Assembly: GCA_034509425.1 (NCBI GenBank)
Contig: JAVTVJ010000513.1
Location: forward strand, 620,001 to 684,000
Direction of reading: 5' to 3'
Length of the DNA stretch: 64,000 nucleotides
Origin: Eopsaltria australis
Taxonomy: Eukaryota > Chordata > Aves > Passeriformes > Petroicidae
The notes beneath the pieces were generated by a model that had not been told where the DNA came from, did not search any database, and worked only from the letters and a program-made list of their open reading frames with translations. The translations under genes were made by a program, and so were the position numbers. This document shows positions 45,069 through 54,861 of this stretch, piece after piece. Position 1 is the first letter of the stretch; each line of letters begins with the position of its first letter.

Positions 45069-46001
45069 ATGTGCAACAGCAGCTCCATCAGCCACTTCCT
45101 CCTGCTGCCATTGGCAGACACGCGGCAGCTGCAGCTCCTGCACTTCTGCCTCTTCCTGGCCATCTCCCTGGCCGCCCTCCTGGGCAACGGCCTCATCATC
45201 AGCGCCGTAGCCTGCGGCCACCACCTGCACACCCCCATGTTCTTCTTCCTGCTCAACCTGGCCCTCAGCGACCTGGGCTCCATCTGCACCACTGTCCCCA
45301 AAGCCATGCACAATTCCCTCTGGGACACCAGGACCATTTCCTACTCAGGATGTGCTGCACAGGTCTTTTTTTTCCTGTTCTTCATTTCATCAGAGTATTC
45401 TCTCCTGACCATCATGTGCTACGACCGCTATGTGTCCATCTGCAAACCCCTGCACTACAGGACCCTCCTGGGCAGCAGAGCTTGTGCCCACATGGCAGCA
45501 GCTGCCTGGGCCAGTGGCTTTCTCAATGCTCTGCTGCACACAGCCAATACATTTTCCCTGCCCCTGTGCCAGGGCAATGCCCTGGGCCAGTTCTTCTGTG
45601 AAGTCCCCCAGATCCTCAAGCTCTCCTGCTCCAAATCCTACCTCAGGGAACTTGGGCTTATTGCGGGTAGTGCCTGTTTGGTATTTGGTTGTTTTGTGTT
45701 CATAGTTTTCTCCTATGTGCAGATCTTCAGGGCTGTGCTGAGGATCCCCTCTGAGCAGGGGCGGCACAAAGCCTTTTCCACGTGCCTCCCTCACCTGGCT
45801 GTGATCTTCCTCTTTGTCAGCACTGGGATTTTTGCGAACCTGAAGACTCCCTCCATCTCCTCTCCATCCCTGGATCTCGTGGTGTCAGTTCTGTACTCAG
45901 TGGTGCCTCCAGCCCTGAACCCCCTCATCTACAGCCTGAGGAACCAGGAGCTCAAGGCTCAAGTGTGGACACTGATGACTAGAAGATCTCAGAAGCATTA
46001 A
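45069..46001 (+). CDS. Olfactory receptor, OR14-like, intact (OR3)
   Basis: 310-residue odorant receptor in the same order as OR2: a glycosylation site at residue 3, GN in TM1, LALSDLG in TM2, MCYDRYVSIC from residue 116, conserved extracellular cysteines, KAFSTC before TM6, PLIYSLRNQELK in TM7. The second residue is cysteine rather than serine. Differences from OR2 cluster in the loop 2/TM5 region and in TM6 (IFLFVSTGIFANLKTPS), the parts that usually shape ligand preference. No stop or frameshift. Expected to act in olfactory cilia through G-olf; ligand unknown. It is the third family member in this window on the same strand. Confidence 0.95.
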   Translation: MCNSSSISHFLLLPLADTRQLQLLHFCLFLAISLAALLGNGLIISAVACGHHLHTPMFFFLLNLALSDLGSICTTVPKAMHNSLWDTRTISYSGCAAQVFFFLFFISSEYSLLTIMCYDRYVSICKPLHYRTLLGSRACAHMAAAAWASGFLNALLHTANTFSLPLCQGNALGQFFCEVPQILKLSCSKSYLRELGLIAGSACLVFGCFVFIVFSYVQIFRAVLRIPSEQGRHKAFSTCLPHLAVIFLFVSTGIFANLKTPSISSPSLDLVVSVLYSVVPPALNPLIYSLRNQELKAQVWTLMTRRSQKH

Positions 46002-46031
46002 TCTGGTTGCCAATTTCTGAAAATCATTTCT

Positions 46032-46037
46032 AATAAA
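46032..46037 (+). terminator. AATAAA polyadenylation signal after OR3
   Basis: AATAAA about 30 bases after the stop codon, matching the place in OR2. Confidence 0.55.
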
Positions 46038-47112
46038 AAACATCTTTGATAATTCTTCCTGCGCTTGGTTTTTCGTTTGGTCTATTCTTTCCTTTGTTGT
46101 AGTTTTTTTAATATTTTCCACAAAGAAATGCCATTGTTTGTGCCATTTGTCATTTTGTTTCTCTCCACCTCTGCTGTGGCACCAGACTGTGTCAATGAGG
46201 AGCTCGGCTCTCGGGGACTTTAAACGAATTAAACGATTTCCCAGCAAAGTTTTCTGTGCAGATCCACTTTTTTCCCCTTCTCTGGGGCCACAGCAGCAAT
46301 ATCTGTTTGCAGAGCTGGGGGCAGATCAGGGCTGGCACAGCAGCTCTGCCCAGGAGCAGCAGCACTTGGTGTTGCCAGTGCTGCTCCCGTGCCACTGGCC
46401 CTCGTGCTGCCCTCCTGGCCCTGCTGTTGCTCTAGGGCCTGAGTGCTCTCAGGCTCACTCACAGCCCTGGGGGTGGCAGTGCCGGGGCTGCAGCAGGGAC
46501 AGGCCATGGGCACTGCTGGGGCAGCGCTGACGCCTCAGGCCAGGGCCTGGGGGCTCCAGGCCCCTTGCCCAGGCTCTCTCAAGAACACACCCAGGCCAAT
46601 GCTCAGCACAGAAAAGCCCCGTGAGCAGCCCCAGGCTGGCCGTGGGCAGGCTGGGGGCCAACAGCATGGCTGGGGCTCTGCAAGGTCCCTGGGGGAGACG
46701 GGAAGGAGCAGCAGAGCAGGGGCTGATCCATCCCCACTGCGTTGGACAGCCCAGGGCAGCGTCCCAGAGCGTCCTCATGCACCTGCCAACAACATCCCCC
46801 CTCTGCAGCCCTGGCCTCTCCCCAGCTCACAGAGCTGCTGCATCCTTGCAGGCACAGACATGGCATTACTGGCCCACAAGCCCCTGTTTGCATTGTAGGA
46901 GGCCACACAGGCCAGGGGCCACATCTGGGCTGGTGTGTCTGTGTGTGGGGCTCCCTGTTGTGGGGCTGTGAGTGAGGAGGAGCTGGAGAGGCTCTGCAGG
47001 ACTGACAGGATGGGCTTTGGGGCCTGTGTGGAGAAGCTGAGGCACCTGGGCTGCTGGAGCTTCTGAAGAGGAGGCCCAGGGCTCATCCTGCAACTGCTTC
47101 AAGGCTGCTCTC
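46038..47112 (+). other. 3' flank of OR3, duplicated, with a CR1-like piece at its end
   Basis: Homologous to 30815-32390 but lacking the segment 31680-32180 of the OR2 unit. The end (46915-47095) holds the degenerate sense CR1-like fragment. No gene is recognised. Confidence 0.5.
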
Positions 47113-47720
47113 AGAGAATCACAGAATCAGCCAGGATGGAAAAGACCTTGGAGATCATCAAGTCCAACCTGTGCCCTGACACCACCTTGTGTCCCCTGAG
47201 CCTCCTCTTCTCCAGGATAAACAACCCCAGCTCCCTCAGACACTCCTCACAGCACTTGTGTTCCACACCCCTCACCAGCCTTGCTGCCCTTCTCTGGACA
47301 CGCTCCAGCCCCTCCATGTCTTTCCTTAATTGGGGGCCCAGAGCTGGACACAGCACTCAAGCTGTGGCCTCACCAGTGCCGAGTCCAGGAGAAGAATCCC
47401 TGCCCTGCTCCTGCTGGCCACACCATTCCTGATCCAGGCCAGCTGCCATTGGCCTTCTTGGCCACCTGGGCACACTGCTGGTTCATGTCCGGCCTGCTGT
47501 CCATCAGTGCCCCCAGGTCCCTTTCTGCCTGGCCACTGTCCAGCCACTCTGTCCCCAGCCTGTAGCACTGCAGGGGTTGTTGTGGCCAAAGTGCAGGACC
47601 TGGCACTTGGTCTTGTTAAACCTCACCTTGTTGTATTTTGGTCCTGGATCCAGCCTGTCCAGGACCCTTTGCAGAGCCCTCCTACACTCCAGCAGATCCA
47701 CACTCCCACCCAGGTTCGTG
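47113..47720 (-). mobile_element. CR1 3' end, antisense, 5'-truncated
   Basis: Copy of 32391-32995: AGAATCACAGAATC start, then minus-strand words [19 protein letters not shown] and [12 protein letters not shown]. It stops at the same CR1 position as the OR2 copy, where minisatellite takes over. Confidence 0.85.
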
Positions 47721-48135
47721 TCCCCATGGTTCCACAAGGTCCTTGAGTGTCACAATGGTCTCTCTGATGCCAGGAGGCTCTGTAGTGTCACTGTGTCCCC
47801 TGGTTCCTTGAGCCCCACATTGTCACAGTGGTTCCTTGGTTCCATGAGCTCTCCCAGTGCAGCAATGCTCTCCTTGGTTCCACAGTGACACAAATGCCTC
47901 TTGGTCCCATGGGACACCTCAGTTTCAATATTGTTTCATTCATTCCATGATTCCCTGCAGTGTAACAATGGCCCCGTGGTTGTACGAGGTCCTGCAGTGT
48001 CCCAGTGATCTCTGTGGTTCCACGAGGACCATTGTGTCCTGCACAGCAGCCCTGGCCCCCTGGTTTCATGGGGCCCTGCAGTGTCACAATCACTACACTA
48101 GGTCCTGCACTGTCATATTGTTTCCACAATGCCAC
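47721..48135. repeat. 37-38 bp minisatellite array, reverse orientation, decayed
   Basis: About 10 diverged units after the CR1 fragment; the last ones lose the regular spacing near 48110. Confidence 0.8.
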
Positions 48136-49131
48136 ACATCAGAGACTGAAATAGTTCATGCCTCAAACATTAATATAGAAGTGTTTTGCCCACTATAACA
48201 AAACCTGTATAAAGAAGCAAACAATACAACCAAAGCAGTCTCTCTGAAGATTCCTGGCTGGAACATTGCACTGTAAGTTCAGCCGCCAAGATAACGCTAT
48301 TGTTCAATCATCCCAGCCTAGGGAAAAACAAACAAGGTTAAAGGAGAGGAATGCATCCACAAGAAAGCCAAACACAGCAGAGATTCTTCCCTGGCCGAGT
48401 TTGGGGTGGGGGAGACCACAGTCCACAGAAGCCAGGTTTACCAAAAGGAGGTGAGGGGAGGAGGTTTCAGGTGTAACCTCTGGTGGGAGGCAGTGAACAC
48501 CCATCCTCCCTTACACAAACTGGCCCAGCTGTGGAACCCCCAACCCCACAGGCCATATCCAGGGGACAATCAAGTGAGAGGCAGCTGAGGGGGTGTCATA
48601 ATCCAACAACCCCCCCGGAGCACTCCCCAGAGGCCTGGCACCACAGGACAGCATGTGATGTAGCAGATCCAGTCTGTTGCAAGAGACTGCCTCCCCATCC
48701 CCCAGGGGGGACACACCTGGACATTGCCACCTGGCCTGAGCGTATGTTGACCCATCAGATTCTGTGCTTTGCAGGGGACCTTCACCATCCAGAAGATCAT
48801 AAGAAGACGATTAATGGAATGCCACTGGGATCTGTGGAGTGGTGATACTTTCTACACAGTCTGTCTCCACCTCACTCTCTCCCTTCCCCCACATTCTCCA
48901 AGCTCCTCTTTCCCTACTTCTTTCTCTCCCCTTTTCTTTCCAACATATTTACTAGCAAATAAAATCCATACTATTGTCACTGGACTCTTTTGGTCTTGTT
49001 TGCACCTTAATTCAGGCCTGTGGAGGCTGCTGGGCCTGCTGACCCAACTCCTGTGAGGGCCTACAGGAAGCACAGCCCCTAGGGCTGTGCAAATCTCCAC
49101 AGACAGGGTGACTAGAAATGTTTCCCCCACA
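48136..49131 (+). repeat. LTR-like element with a polyadenylation signal
   Basis: About 1 kb that replaces the minisatellite, starting near CAGAGACTGAAATAG and ending in CCCCCACA. AATAAAATCC lies near 48958, followed by about 170 bases of R/U5-like sequence. The word ACAATGCC occurs at both ends but does not give a clean target duplication. An ERV LTR is the best guess. Confidence 0.5.
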
Positions 49132-49179
49132 ATGCCTTGAGTTTTTATGTTGATATATTTCAATTCTGTTACCCCAGCT

Positions 49180-49470
49180 GGCCCGTTGGCCTCTCCACCC
49201 CTTTTTCCCATACATGTACCCCATCTGGAAAGTTCCCTGTACTTCGATGTCCCATTGGTCCCTGCTCCCTGGCCACTCCCTCAGACCTTCCCTATTGGAT
49301 CCCTGGCCCTCACATCACTCTTGTACCGCCCCCGAGCCCTCATCCTATTGGACGCTGATGCTCCCGCCCTTGCTGTATATAACCCCCAGGCTTTCCTTTG
49401 TTCCTGTCTTTGTCCCTGGTCCCTCCTGGGTATGGAACAAACCACACCCTTGGAACCCACCCAGCAGAGA
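49180..49470 (+). promoter_or_regulatory. LTR-like promoter fragment: three ATTGG boxes and a TATA box
   Basis: Inverted CCAAT boxes (ATTGG) near 49254, 49293 and 49347 precede a TATATAA at 49376-49382 in a C-rich context. This is the layout of a retroviral U3 or another strong pol II promoter. No matching 3' part of an LTR is identified. Confidence 0.45.
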
Positions 49471-50129
49471 GGCCGGGCAGGGCTGGCCATTGCCGGCAAC
49501 AGGCCCTGAGCCCTGCAGGAGGATGGAGCTAGGCCACAGCCAAACTCAGCCCAAACCTGGGCTCAGCAGCCAGGGCTGCCAAGGGCTGCACACAGAGGCT
49601 GCTGCTGACAAATGACCTGGGCCCCCTCCCTGCTCTGTGCATGCCACCAAGGGCACAGAGCAGCCTCCTCTCTGGGCCACTTGCCTGTTTGCAATGCCTT
49701 GCACAGGCCCTGGCCCTGCCCCAGCAGCCCTGGGCTGAGTCCTGCCCCTGCACGCTCAGCCAGGCTGAGATGGACACTGATGCCTGGCTCTGGCAGCTTC
49801 TCTCAGCCCAGCCCAGCTCCCTGCAAGCTCTGCCAGCTGCCCTGAGCTCTGTGCAGCACCAAGGGCCTCTCCCCAGCACAGCCCAGCCGCCTCTGGCCCC
49901 ACAGCTCGGCTCAGGCCAGGCTGCTCTGGGCAGTGGCCCCACGGCCTCAGCCCCTCTCAAGGGCACAGCAGCAGCTGCAGCTCACACAGGACTCAGCCCC
50001 AGCCATGGGGGAACCATGGGCCTGGCCAATGGAAAAGGAGGCTCCCTGTGTGCCCTGCTCTCCTCTGCAGGAGATGCTGAGAGCTCTGCAGCCCCTGCTG
50101 CCATCCCATCTCCCCAGGCCAGCACAGCA
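49471..50129. other. No recognisable gene
   Basis: GC-rich sequence of the type flanking the ORs (CAGCCC/CTGGCC words). A 255-codon frame on the plus strand overlaps a 145-codon frame on the minus strand. Neither shows a domain. Confidence 0.4.
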
Positions 50130-51017
50130 GCCACGGCCTTGTGGCCCTCAAGAGCTGTTCCTGCTCCAGGCCCAGGGCCCATCCCAGAGCTGGGGCAGCC
50201 ACAAAGCTGTGCCCATTTCTGTTCATTCCAGCATGGATCCTCAGCAACTCAGAGGTTGCTGATGAATTTTATCTCTCCAGAGGCTTGTTCTTTCTTGAGG
50301 TCTTCAGTTGAGAAATTTGTTGACAAAGGCTCAATAACATTTGTTCAAAACACCCAAATAAGAGAGGCCCCTGGGAATAATTCAAGTCTTCAATTCTTCT
50401 GTGGTTAATTAGACAGATTTCAGAAGTACATTCAAAGTGAATATAGTATATTGAAAACAACGCAGAGAGAATTGTTTTGTCCTGTTTAGTTTTCTTCTCT
50501 TTTCCTGTTTATAGACTGATATCAGCAATCCTCAGTTGATATTGATCCCAAGAACCTCTTAATGCTGTCTGGATATGAAAATCAAGAACCTTTATGGCTG
50601 ACAATCAATGAGACTTTGTCCCTACCCCCACCCCACCATTTCCCCCATCCAACCCCTGGCACTCAGAGCAGCCTTGTGCAAATCTGAGCTTCCTCCACTC
50701 CAGGCTGTGCCTGCAGCTTTCAGCTCCTTGGCACCAACTCCCACCTGCTTTCCTTGCAGAAGGAGACACACAGGGATGTTCATTTATTGTCAGCAAACAA
50801 AACCAAGGCAAGGCACAGCTCCATAAAAAGCAAAAGTCATTCCTCTGCTGGATATTAAATCCACTTTCCACAGCAGACAGTCTCACACCAATGGAAAACA
50901 CGTTCTGTGCCCAGCACTGATCCCAAGGTCCCCCCAAACCCTCCCTGCCCCGATTCTGTCCAGATTTGCTCTTTGCACACATGAGTCAAACGCTGGAGTC
51001 ATCAGCTCCCTGCATGC
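50130..51017 (+). repeat. Duplicated block E, copy 4, interrupted by the tandem provirus
   Basis: Matches 16100-16382 plus 18019-18620 and serves as an independent empty-site reference for the family B LTR (TTAATTAGACAGATTTCAG near 50405). It is cut at 51017 after CCCTGCATGC by the LTR of the second provirus. The corresponding uninterrupted sequence lies near 18625. Confidence 0.78.
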
Positions 51018-51575
51018 TGTCACGATCCGCTCGTAGGAGCGGGGGTCGTGATGGTTCGTTACTTTGAATCTCAGAGTGCAAAAGAAAACAGGGCCAAGTA
51101 TTTTTGCTTCAATCAAAATCAAAAGCACTTTATTGAGTGCCAACAACACGCTTATGCGATAGAGGAGAGAGAGAGAGAAGAAAGAAAGAAAGAGGAAAGG
51201 AGGGGCATAGCTACCACGGCACGACGAAATCCTCGTTGTCCAGATCCGATGGATTCGTCTCGTCCGTAGGGAGTACTCGTAGGGGTACTTTTTGAGAGTC
51301 TCTTTATAGTCTTTTTGAAAGCAAGGGGCAGGTAACCAAGAGATGAGGCAATCCCTCCAGAGACGAGGGGCAAGTAGCCAGCAGGTGGGGAAATAGGGCC
51401 CATTGTTTTAGGGTACAGGTACAGCGGTACTAGACAGATTGTTCTTGTGCAGTCCTTTCCGCCCCGTTAACCGAGCGGCACGGTTCTCTGCAGCACAGCT
51501 CAGCAGCACCGCTCTGCAGCACACCCAGGCACCTGGCAGGCATCCCACCAAGATCTGGCTGGACCTCATTGTGCA
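51018..51575 (-). repeat. Left LTR (3' LTR of the first unit)
   Basis: 558 bp. On the minus strand it runs from TGCACAATGAGG to GGATCGTGACA. A CTATAAAG TATA box lies at 51303-51309 and AATAAAGTGC near 51130. The R/U5 end is homologous to 60053 onward. It differs from the middle LTR at roughly a dozen positions by eye. Confidence 0.9.
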
Positions 51576-51597
51576 AAAGTCCTTTTCCCCCTCTTAG
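51576..51597 (-). promoter_or_regulatory. Polypurine tract
   Basis: The minus strand reads AAGAGGGGGAAAAGGACTTT immediately before the TG of the LTR, a classic plus-strand primer tract. It fixes the LTR edge at 51575. The same tract lies at 60613-60634. Confidence 0.75.
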
Positions 51598-52227
51598 GGT
51601 CTCTGGGTTTTCGGCCTCTGCTTCTGTCGATGGTCGTGAGGCAGGTAGGGATTTCCGTCCAGACTCTTACACCACCCCGTGGCTCACGATCGTCGTCAGG
51701 AACCTGTAGCGTTGTCACGATGCCTTCTGGAGTCTGTAGTGTTGTCACGATGTCTTCAGGACTCTGTAGTGTTGTCACGTGCCAGTAGCATACCCCGGAA
51801 AACAGAGACAAAAGAGAAAGAGAGAAGGGAAAAGAAAAAGGGAAAAGAAAGCAAAAGAATAAGCAATTTTAATCACATAAAATTTTGTTTAAATTTCAAC
51901 AGGGTAACAATTGTCTTATTATAATCAAATAAACTAGTTTAATTTCTTATTGTAACTTAAAATCATATTAATCAACAGGGCAACAATTGCCTTATTAAAA
52001 TAAAATTTCATTAATAATTATTCAAATAAGCCAGCTTAATTTCTTATTATGGCTTAAAATCATATTAATAATTATTTAAATCATTATACTTTAGGATTAC
52101 ATTAATACATTGTTACACCTTAAAATTACATTAATTGATTGAATCACAAAACAATAAAAATACCTTAAAATTTCATTAAGAATTGATTAAATTACAATAA
52201 GCAGTAAAGTATTTATCCAATTTCTTA
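51598..52227 (-). other. Post-env region with a 30-bp repeat (51704-51779)
   Basis: About 630 bp between env and the polypurine tract with no credible ORF. It has a 30-bp tandem repeat (CTGTAGTGTTGTCACGATG core, about 2.5 units), a purine-rich stretch on the plus strand near 51800-51860, and a very AT-rich 51860-52220 segment with repeated AATTTCTTATT words. An RNA-export or stability element is possible; nothing in the sequence proves it. Confidence 0.6.
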
Positions 52228-54780
52228 TTACACCTTAGCTCGCCTTGCATCAATAATGTCAGGGGTGTCCACAGAGGATGAAACATCAACCAGATTATGC
52301 ATATTCATTATGGATGTCAAGTATGCTACTCGTTTCATCATTCTCCAGTTCAGGATATACAAAATTGCCGATAAGACAAAACCTACTAAAACTAAAATCA
52401 AGAGAACAATGATGGGATGACACAATTTATTCAGGACCCCTGTGGCAGTAGGTGACCACCCAAAAAGGGTATCCCACCAACTGTGGTCAGCATCCTTTCT
52501 TACCCTTTCCAGAACACGATGTATTTTGTTTACATTGTGATGAACAGTTACCAAGGTTTTCTGTCCGTTCTTCTTGATCTTCTCCAAAATTTCGATTAAA
52601 TCCTGATGAAGCAACAATTGCTTTACCAAGGTAAGGTTCATCCCAATGCGGGTAGGCACAACTTGGTGTATCAGCGAGTAATTGGATTGCAAAAGGTGAT
52701 AAGAAGTAACTGGAGCTGAATAAGAAAAATCACATCCTATGATTTTAGTAAAATTACAAACACAAAAATTCGAATGATTTTTAGTGTCCATCACCAAATT
52801 TTCTACAACTATTTGATCACAAGCAGTTCTCAAGCATGCACATCCATTGCCTATATACACAAGCACTGTTTCAGGATTCTCTTTAAGATGAATTTCAAAA
52901 TGACAGATATTCTGCTCCGTGTCTAAGCAAATGTCCTGAGCTCTGATTGCATTACTTTCGCAAATGAACCCTAGTTGTTCCCGGACAACACAAGTTTCTA
53001 AATCCACAGTTTGCCATTTTTTGCCAATTTGACGGGCCCACTGCTTATGCCCAAAAGGGTAAAGAATAGTTCCATTCCGGTTCAGCCCCAGAGGAACAAT
53101 GGGAAAGATTGAATGCACTGAAGCATTGCGTATAGTTAGCACAAAAGCTGTGGCTGTGTTTGTAGCAGGGTTGTAAGTGAAATTCACTAAGTTCCACCAC
53201 GATTGGAATTCTCTTTCAAATTTAGTGGCACTATCCCAAATTATTTTCCGAATTTCAGTAGGAAAAGTGCCTTCTTCGCCTTCTCTTATAATTGAGGCGG
53301 CAACTGACTGCATCCACAATTGAGCCTGGATGCAGCTAAGGGCTAAAGAAACATTATTTTGTGTGGCACCAAGTGCATCAATTATCAATTTGTGGTCATT
53401 CACATTTATCCTTTCCCAATCTGGTAGCACGTTTGATAACAGCCACTGGTGAGTTCCTAAAGCCAATAATGATGATTGCAGTGGTTGTTGTAATTTGGTC
53501 AAATCTGCAGTAGTGGTAGCCAGTTTATTCATTAACACTTCTGAATCAATGCTATTCAAAATTCCCAATCCTGTTCCCACAAAACCGGTTATGTCGCTCT
53601 GCATTCTTTTCTTAATAAAGTTTCTGTTTCGCAGCCAGGTTGTCCACCCTTCAAAAGAAGTTTGCAAGAAAGGTGAACAAGCCGGCTGGATTTCCGAAAC
53701 ATTGCTTTTCATGAGTAATTTGACATGTTTGAGGGACCATACCGGGTTAAACAATAATTGTTGTTGGCCTGTTTTCCTGATTATATATGGTCCAATTTTG
53801 AAAATTTTTGGGCTCAACCTAACCGGTGGTGGGGTTGTAGGCACAAATACTTCAATATCAAATTCCCCCCAGTAGTTAGTATTGTTCTTGCTACATGTCA
53901 CTTTATAAGAAAACTGCACAGCAGTTAGGTTTAGCCAACAATCCCGATTTTTAACTTTGCAAAATGAAATTTGGCTGTGTGGCCCCATACTATAACTGGG
54001 TACAGACTCAGTAAAAGTTCCAGTAATTAACCTACATCGTATTGAAACATCATCACCCTGAGTTACCATAAAAGGAGGGAAAACATTATTGTGATCCAAC
54101 ACAAAGGGGGTATCAACATTGTGGTATGTGACTATTACATTCAGTGTGGGCTTGGGCACAATTCTCATTTTGAATTGGTGGACCAAACCTCTCAGGCTTG
54201 ACTGATCTGCCGAATTATTTTGCCAAATACATGTTACATAGGTCGGCCTGGTTAAAGTAAAATTGTGCCAGCATTCCTTGGGCTCGTCCTTACAGAGCTT
54301 TGTAATTTCAACGTTAACGGTACTACGATCTAAAGTGTCGCTACCTACATTCTTCTGACGGCAGCACAATACGTAGGGGGCTTGTTTGTTACATGTCCAC
54401 TCAGCTGTGGGACATAATTCTGCTGTAATGTTGGGGTGTAATTTACTTGTCACATCTTGTTCCAAAAAATTTCCTGAAATTGCAATGGTGGAAGCTTTCT
54501 CATAAAGGGACCCGTCCACTTTTCTGCATCCTACCTTTATTTGTTCACCAATTGTTCCATTTAGGACTCTGGCCCAATCCCTCCGGTCCCATTCCCATTC
54601 ATCTCGACCGTATACCTTGGAATCGTGCAGTATTACCATCAGGAGGCTTGGGTGACGACCTTTGGGGTATGGTCCTTGAGCACTAGTATGCCTGAGGGTA
54701 GCTTTGGACCACGGCCACTCTGCTGGGTATTGGCCATGGTATTGTGGTAGGATGCAGAAAAGCAACACTAGTCTTATCAT
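52228..54780 (-). CDS. env: Retroviral envelope glycoprotein, 850 residues, open
   Basis: Surface/transmembrane glycoprotein precursor of the provirus. Residues 1-16 form a signal peptide. The surface part is cysteine-rich with many N-x-S/T sites. A basic IKKR site ends at about residue 392 and is followed closely by a glycine-rich hydrophobic stretch (GFVGTGLGIL) that looks like a fusion peptide. The transmembrane subunit is long, about 458 residues, with a second cysteine-rich region (about 600-700), one membrane span at about 788-810 and a 40-residue tail. No CX6CC motif and no gammaretroviral immunosuppressive-type segment are seen, so it is not a typical gamma-type Env. The start codon is 82 bases past the pol stop, implying a spliced mRNA. 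The frame is fully open, while the copy in the next unit is broken. Whether the host uses it cannot be told from sequence. Confidence 0.9.
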   Translation of the reverse strand: MIRLVLLFCILPQYHGQYPAEWPWSKATLRHTSAQGPYPKGRHPSLLMVILHDSKVYGRDEWEWDRRDWARVLNGTIGEQIKVGCRKVDGSLYEKASTIAISGNFLEQDVTSKLHPNITAELCPTAEWTCNKQAPYVLCCRQKNVGSDTLDRSTVNVEITKLCKDEPKECWHNFTLTRPTYVTCIWQNNSADQSSLRGLVHQFKMRIVPKPTLNVIVTYHNVDTPFVLDHNNVFPPFMVTQGDDVSIRCRLITGTFTESVPSYSMGPHSQISFCKVKNRDCWLNLTAVQFSYKVTCSKNNTNYWGEFDIEVFVPTTPPPVRLSPKIFKIGPYIIRKTGQQQLLFNPVWSLKHVKLLMKSNVSEIQPACSPFLQTSFEGWTTWLRNRNFIKKRMQSDITGFVGTGLGILNSIDSEVLMNKLATTTADLTKLQQPLQSSLLALGTHQWLLSNVLPDWERINVNDHKLIIDALGATQNNVSLALSCIQAQLWMQSVAASIIREGEEGTFPTEIRKIIWDSATKFEREFQSWWNLVNFTYNPATNTATAFVLTIRNASVHSIFPIVPLGLNRNGTILYPFGHKQWARQIGKKWQTVDLETCVVREQLGFICESNAIRAQDICLDTEQNICHFEIHLKENPETVLVYIGNGCACLRTACDQIVVENLVMDTKNHSNFCVCNFTKIIGCDFSYSAPVTSYHLLQSNYSLIHQVVPTRIGMNLTLVKQLLLHQDLIEILEKIKKNGQKTLVTVHHNVNKIHRVLERVRKDADHSWWDTLFGWSPTATGVLNKLCHPIIVLLILVLVGFVLSAILYILNWRMMKRVAYLTSIMNMHNLVDVSSSVDTPDIIDARRAKV

Positions 54781-54861
54781 GGCTTATCTGGTTTCATGTC
54801 CCTCGGAGTTCTCCTGTGAAAAGCAAACACAACAGAGCCTGCCACCAAGGGGCAGAAAAGG

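Noticed and set aside
49641..50408. 255-codon plus-strand frame
   Set aside because: It runs from anonymous GC-rich flank into duplicated block E, and a long frame lies opposite it. No domain is seen.
53495..53875. 126-codon plus-strand frame repeated at 62581-62961
   Set aside because: Antisense shadow of env, duplicated only because env is duplicated.
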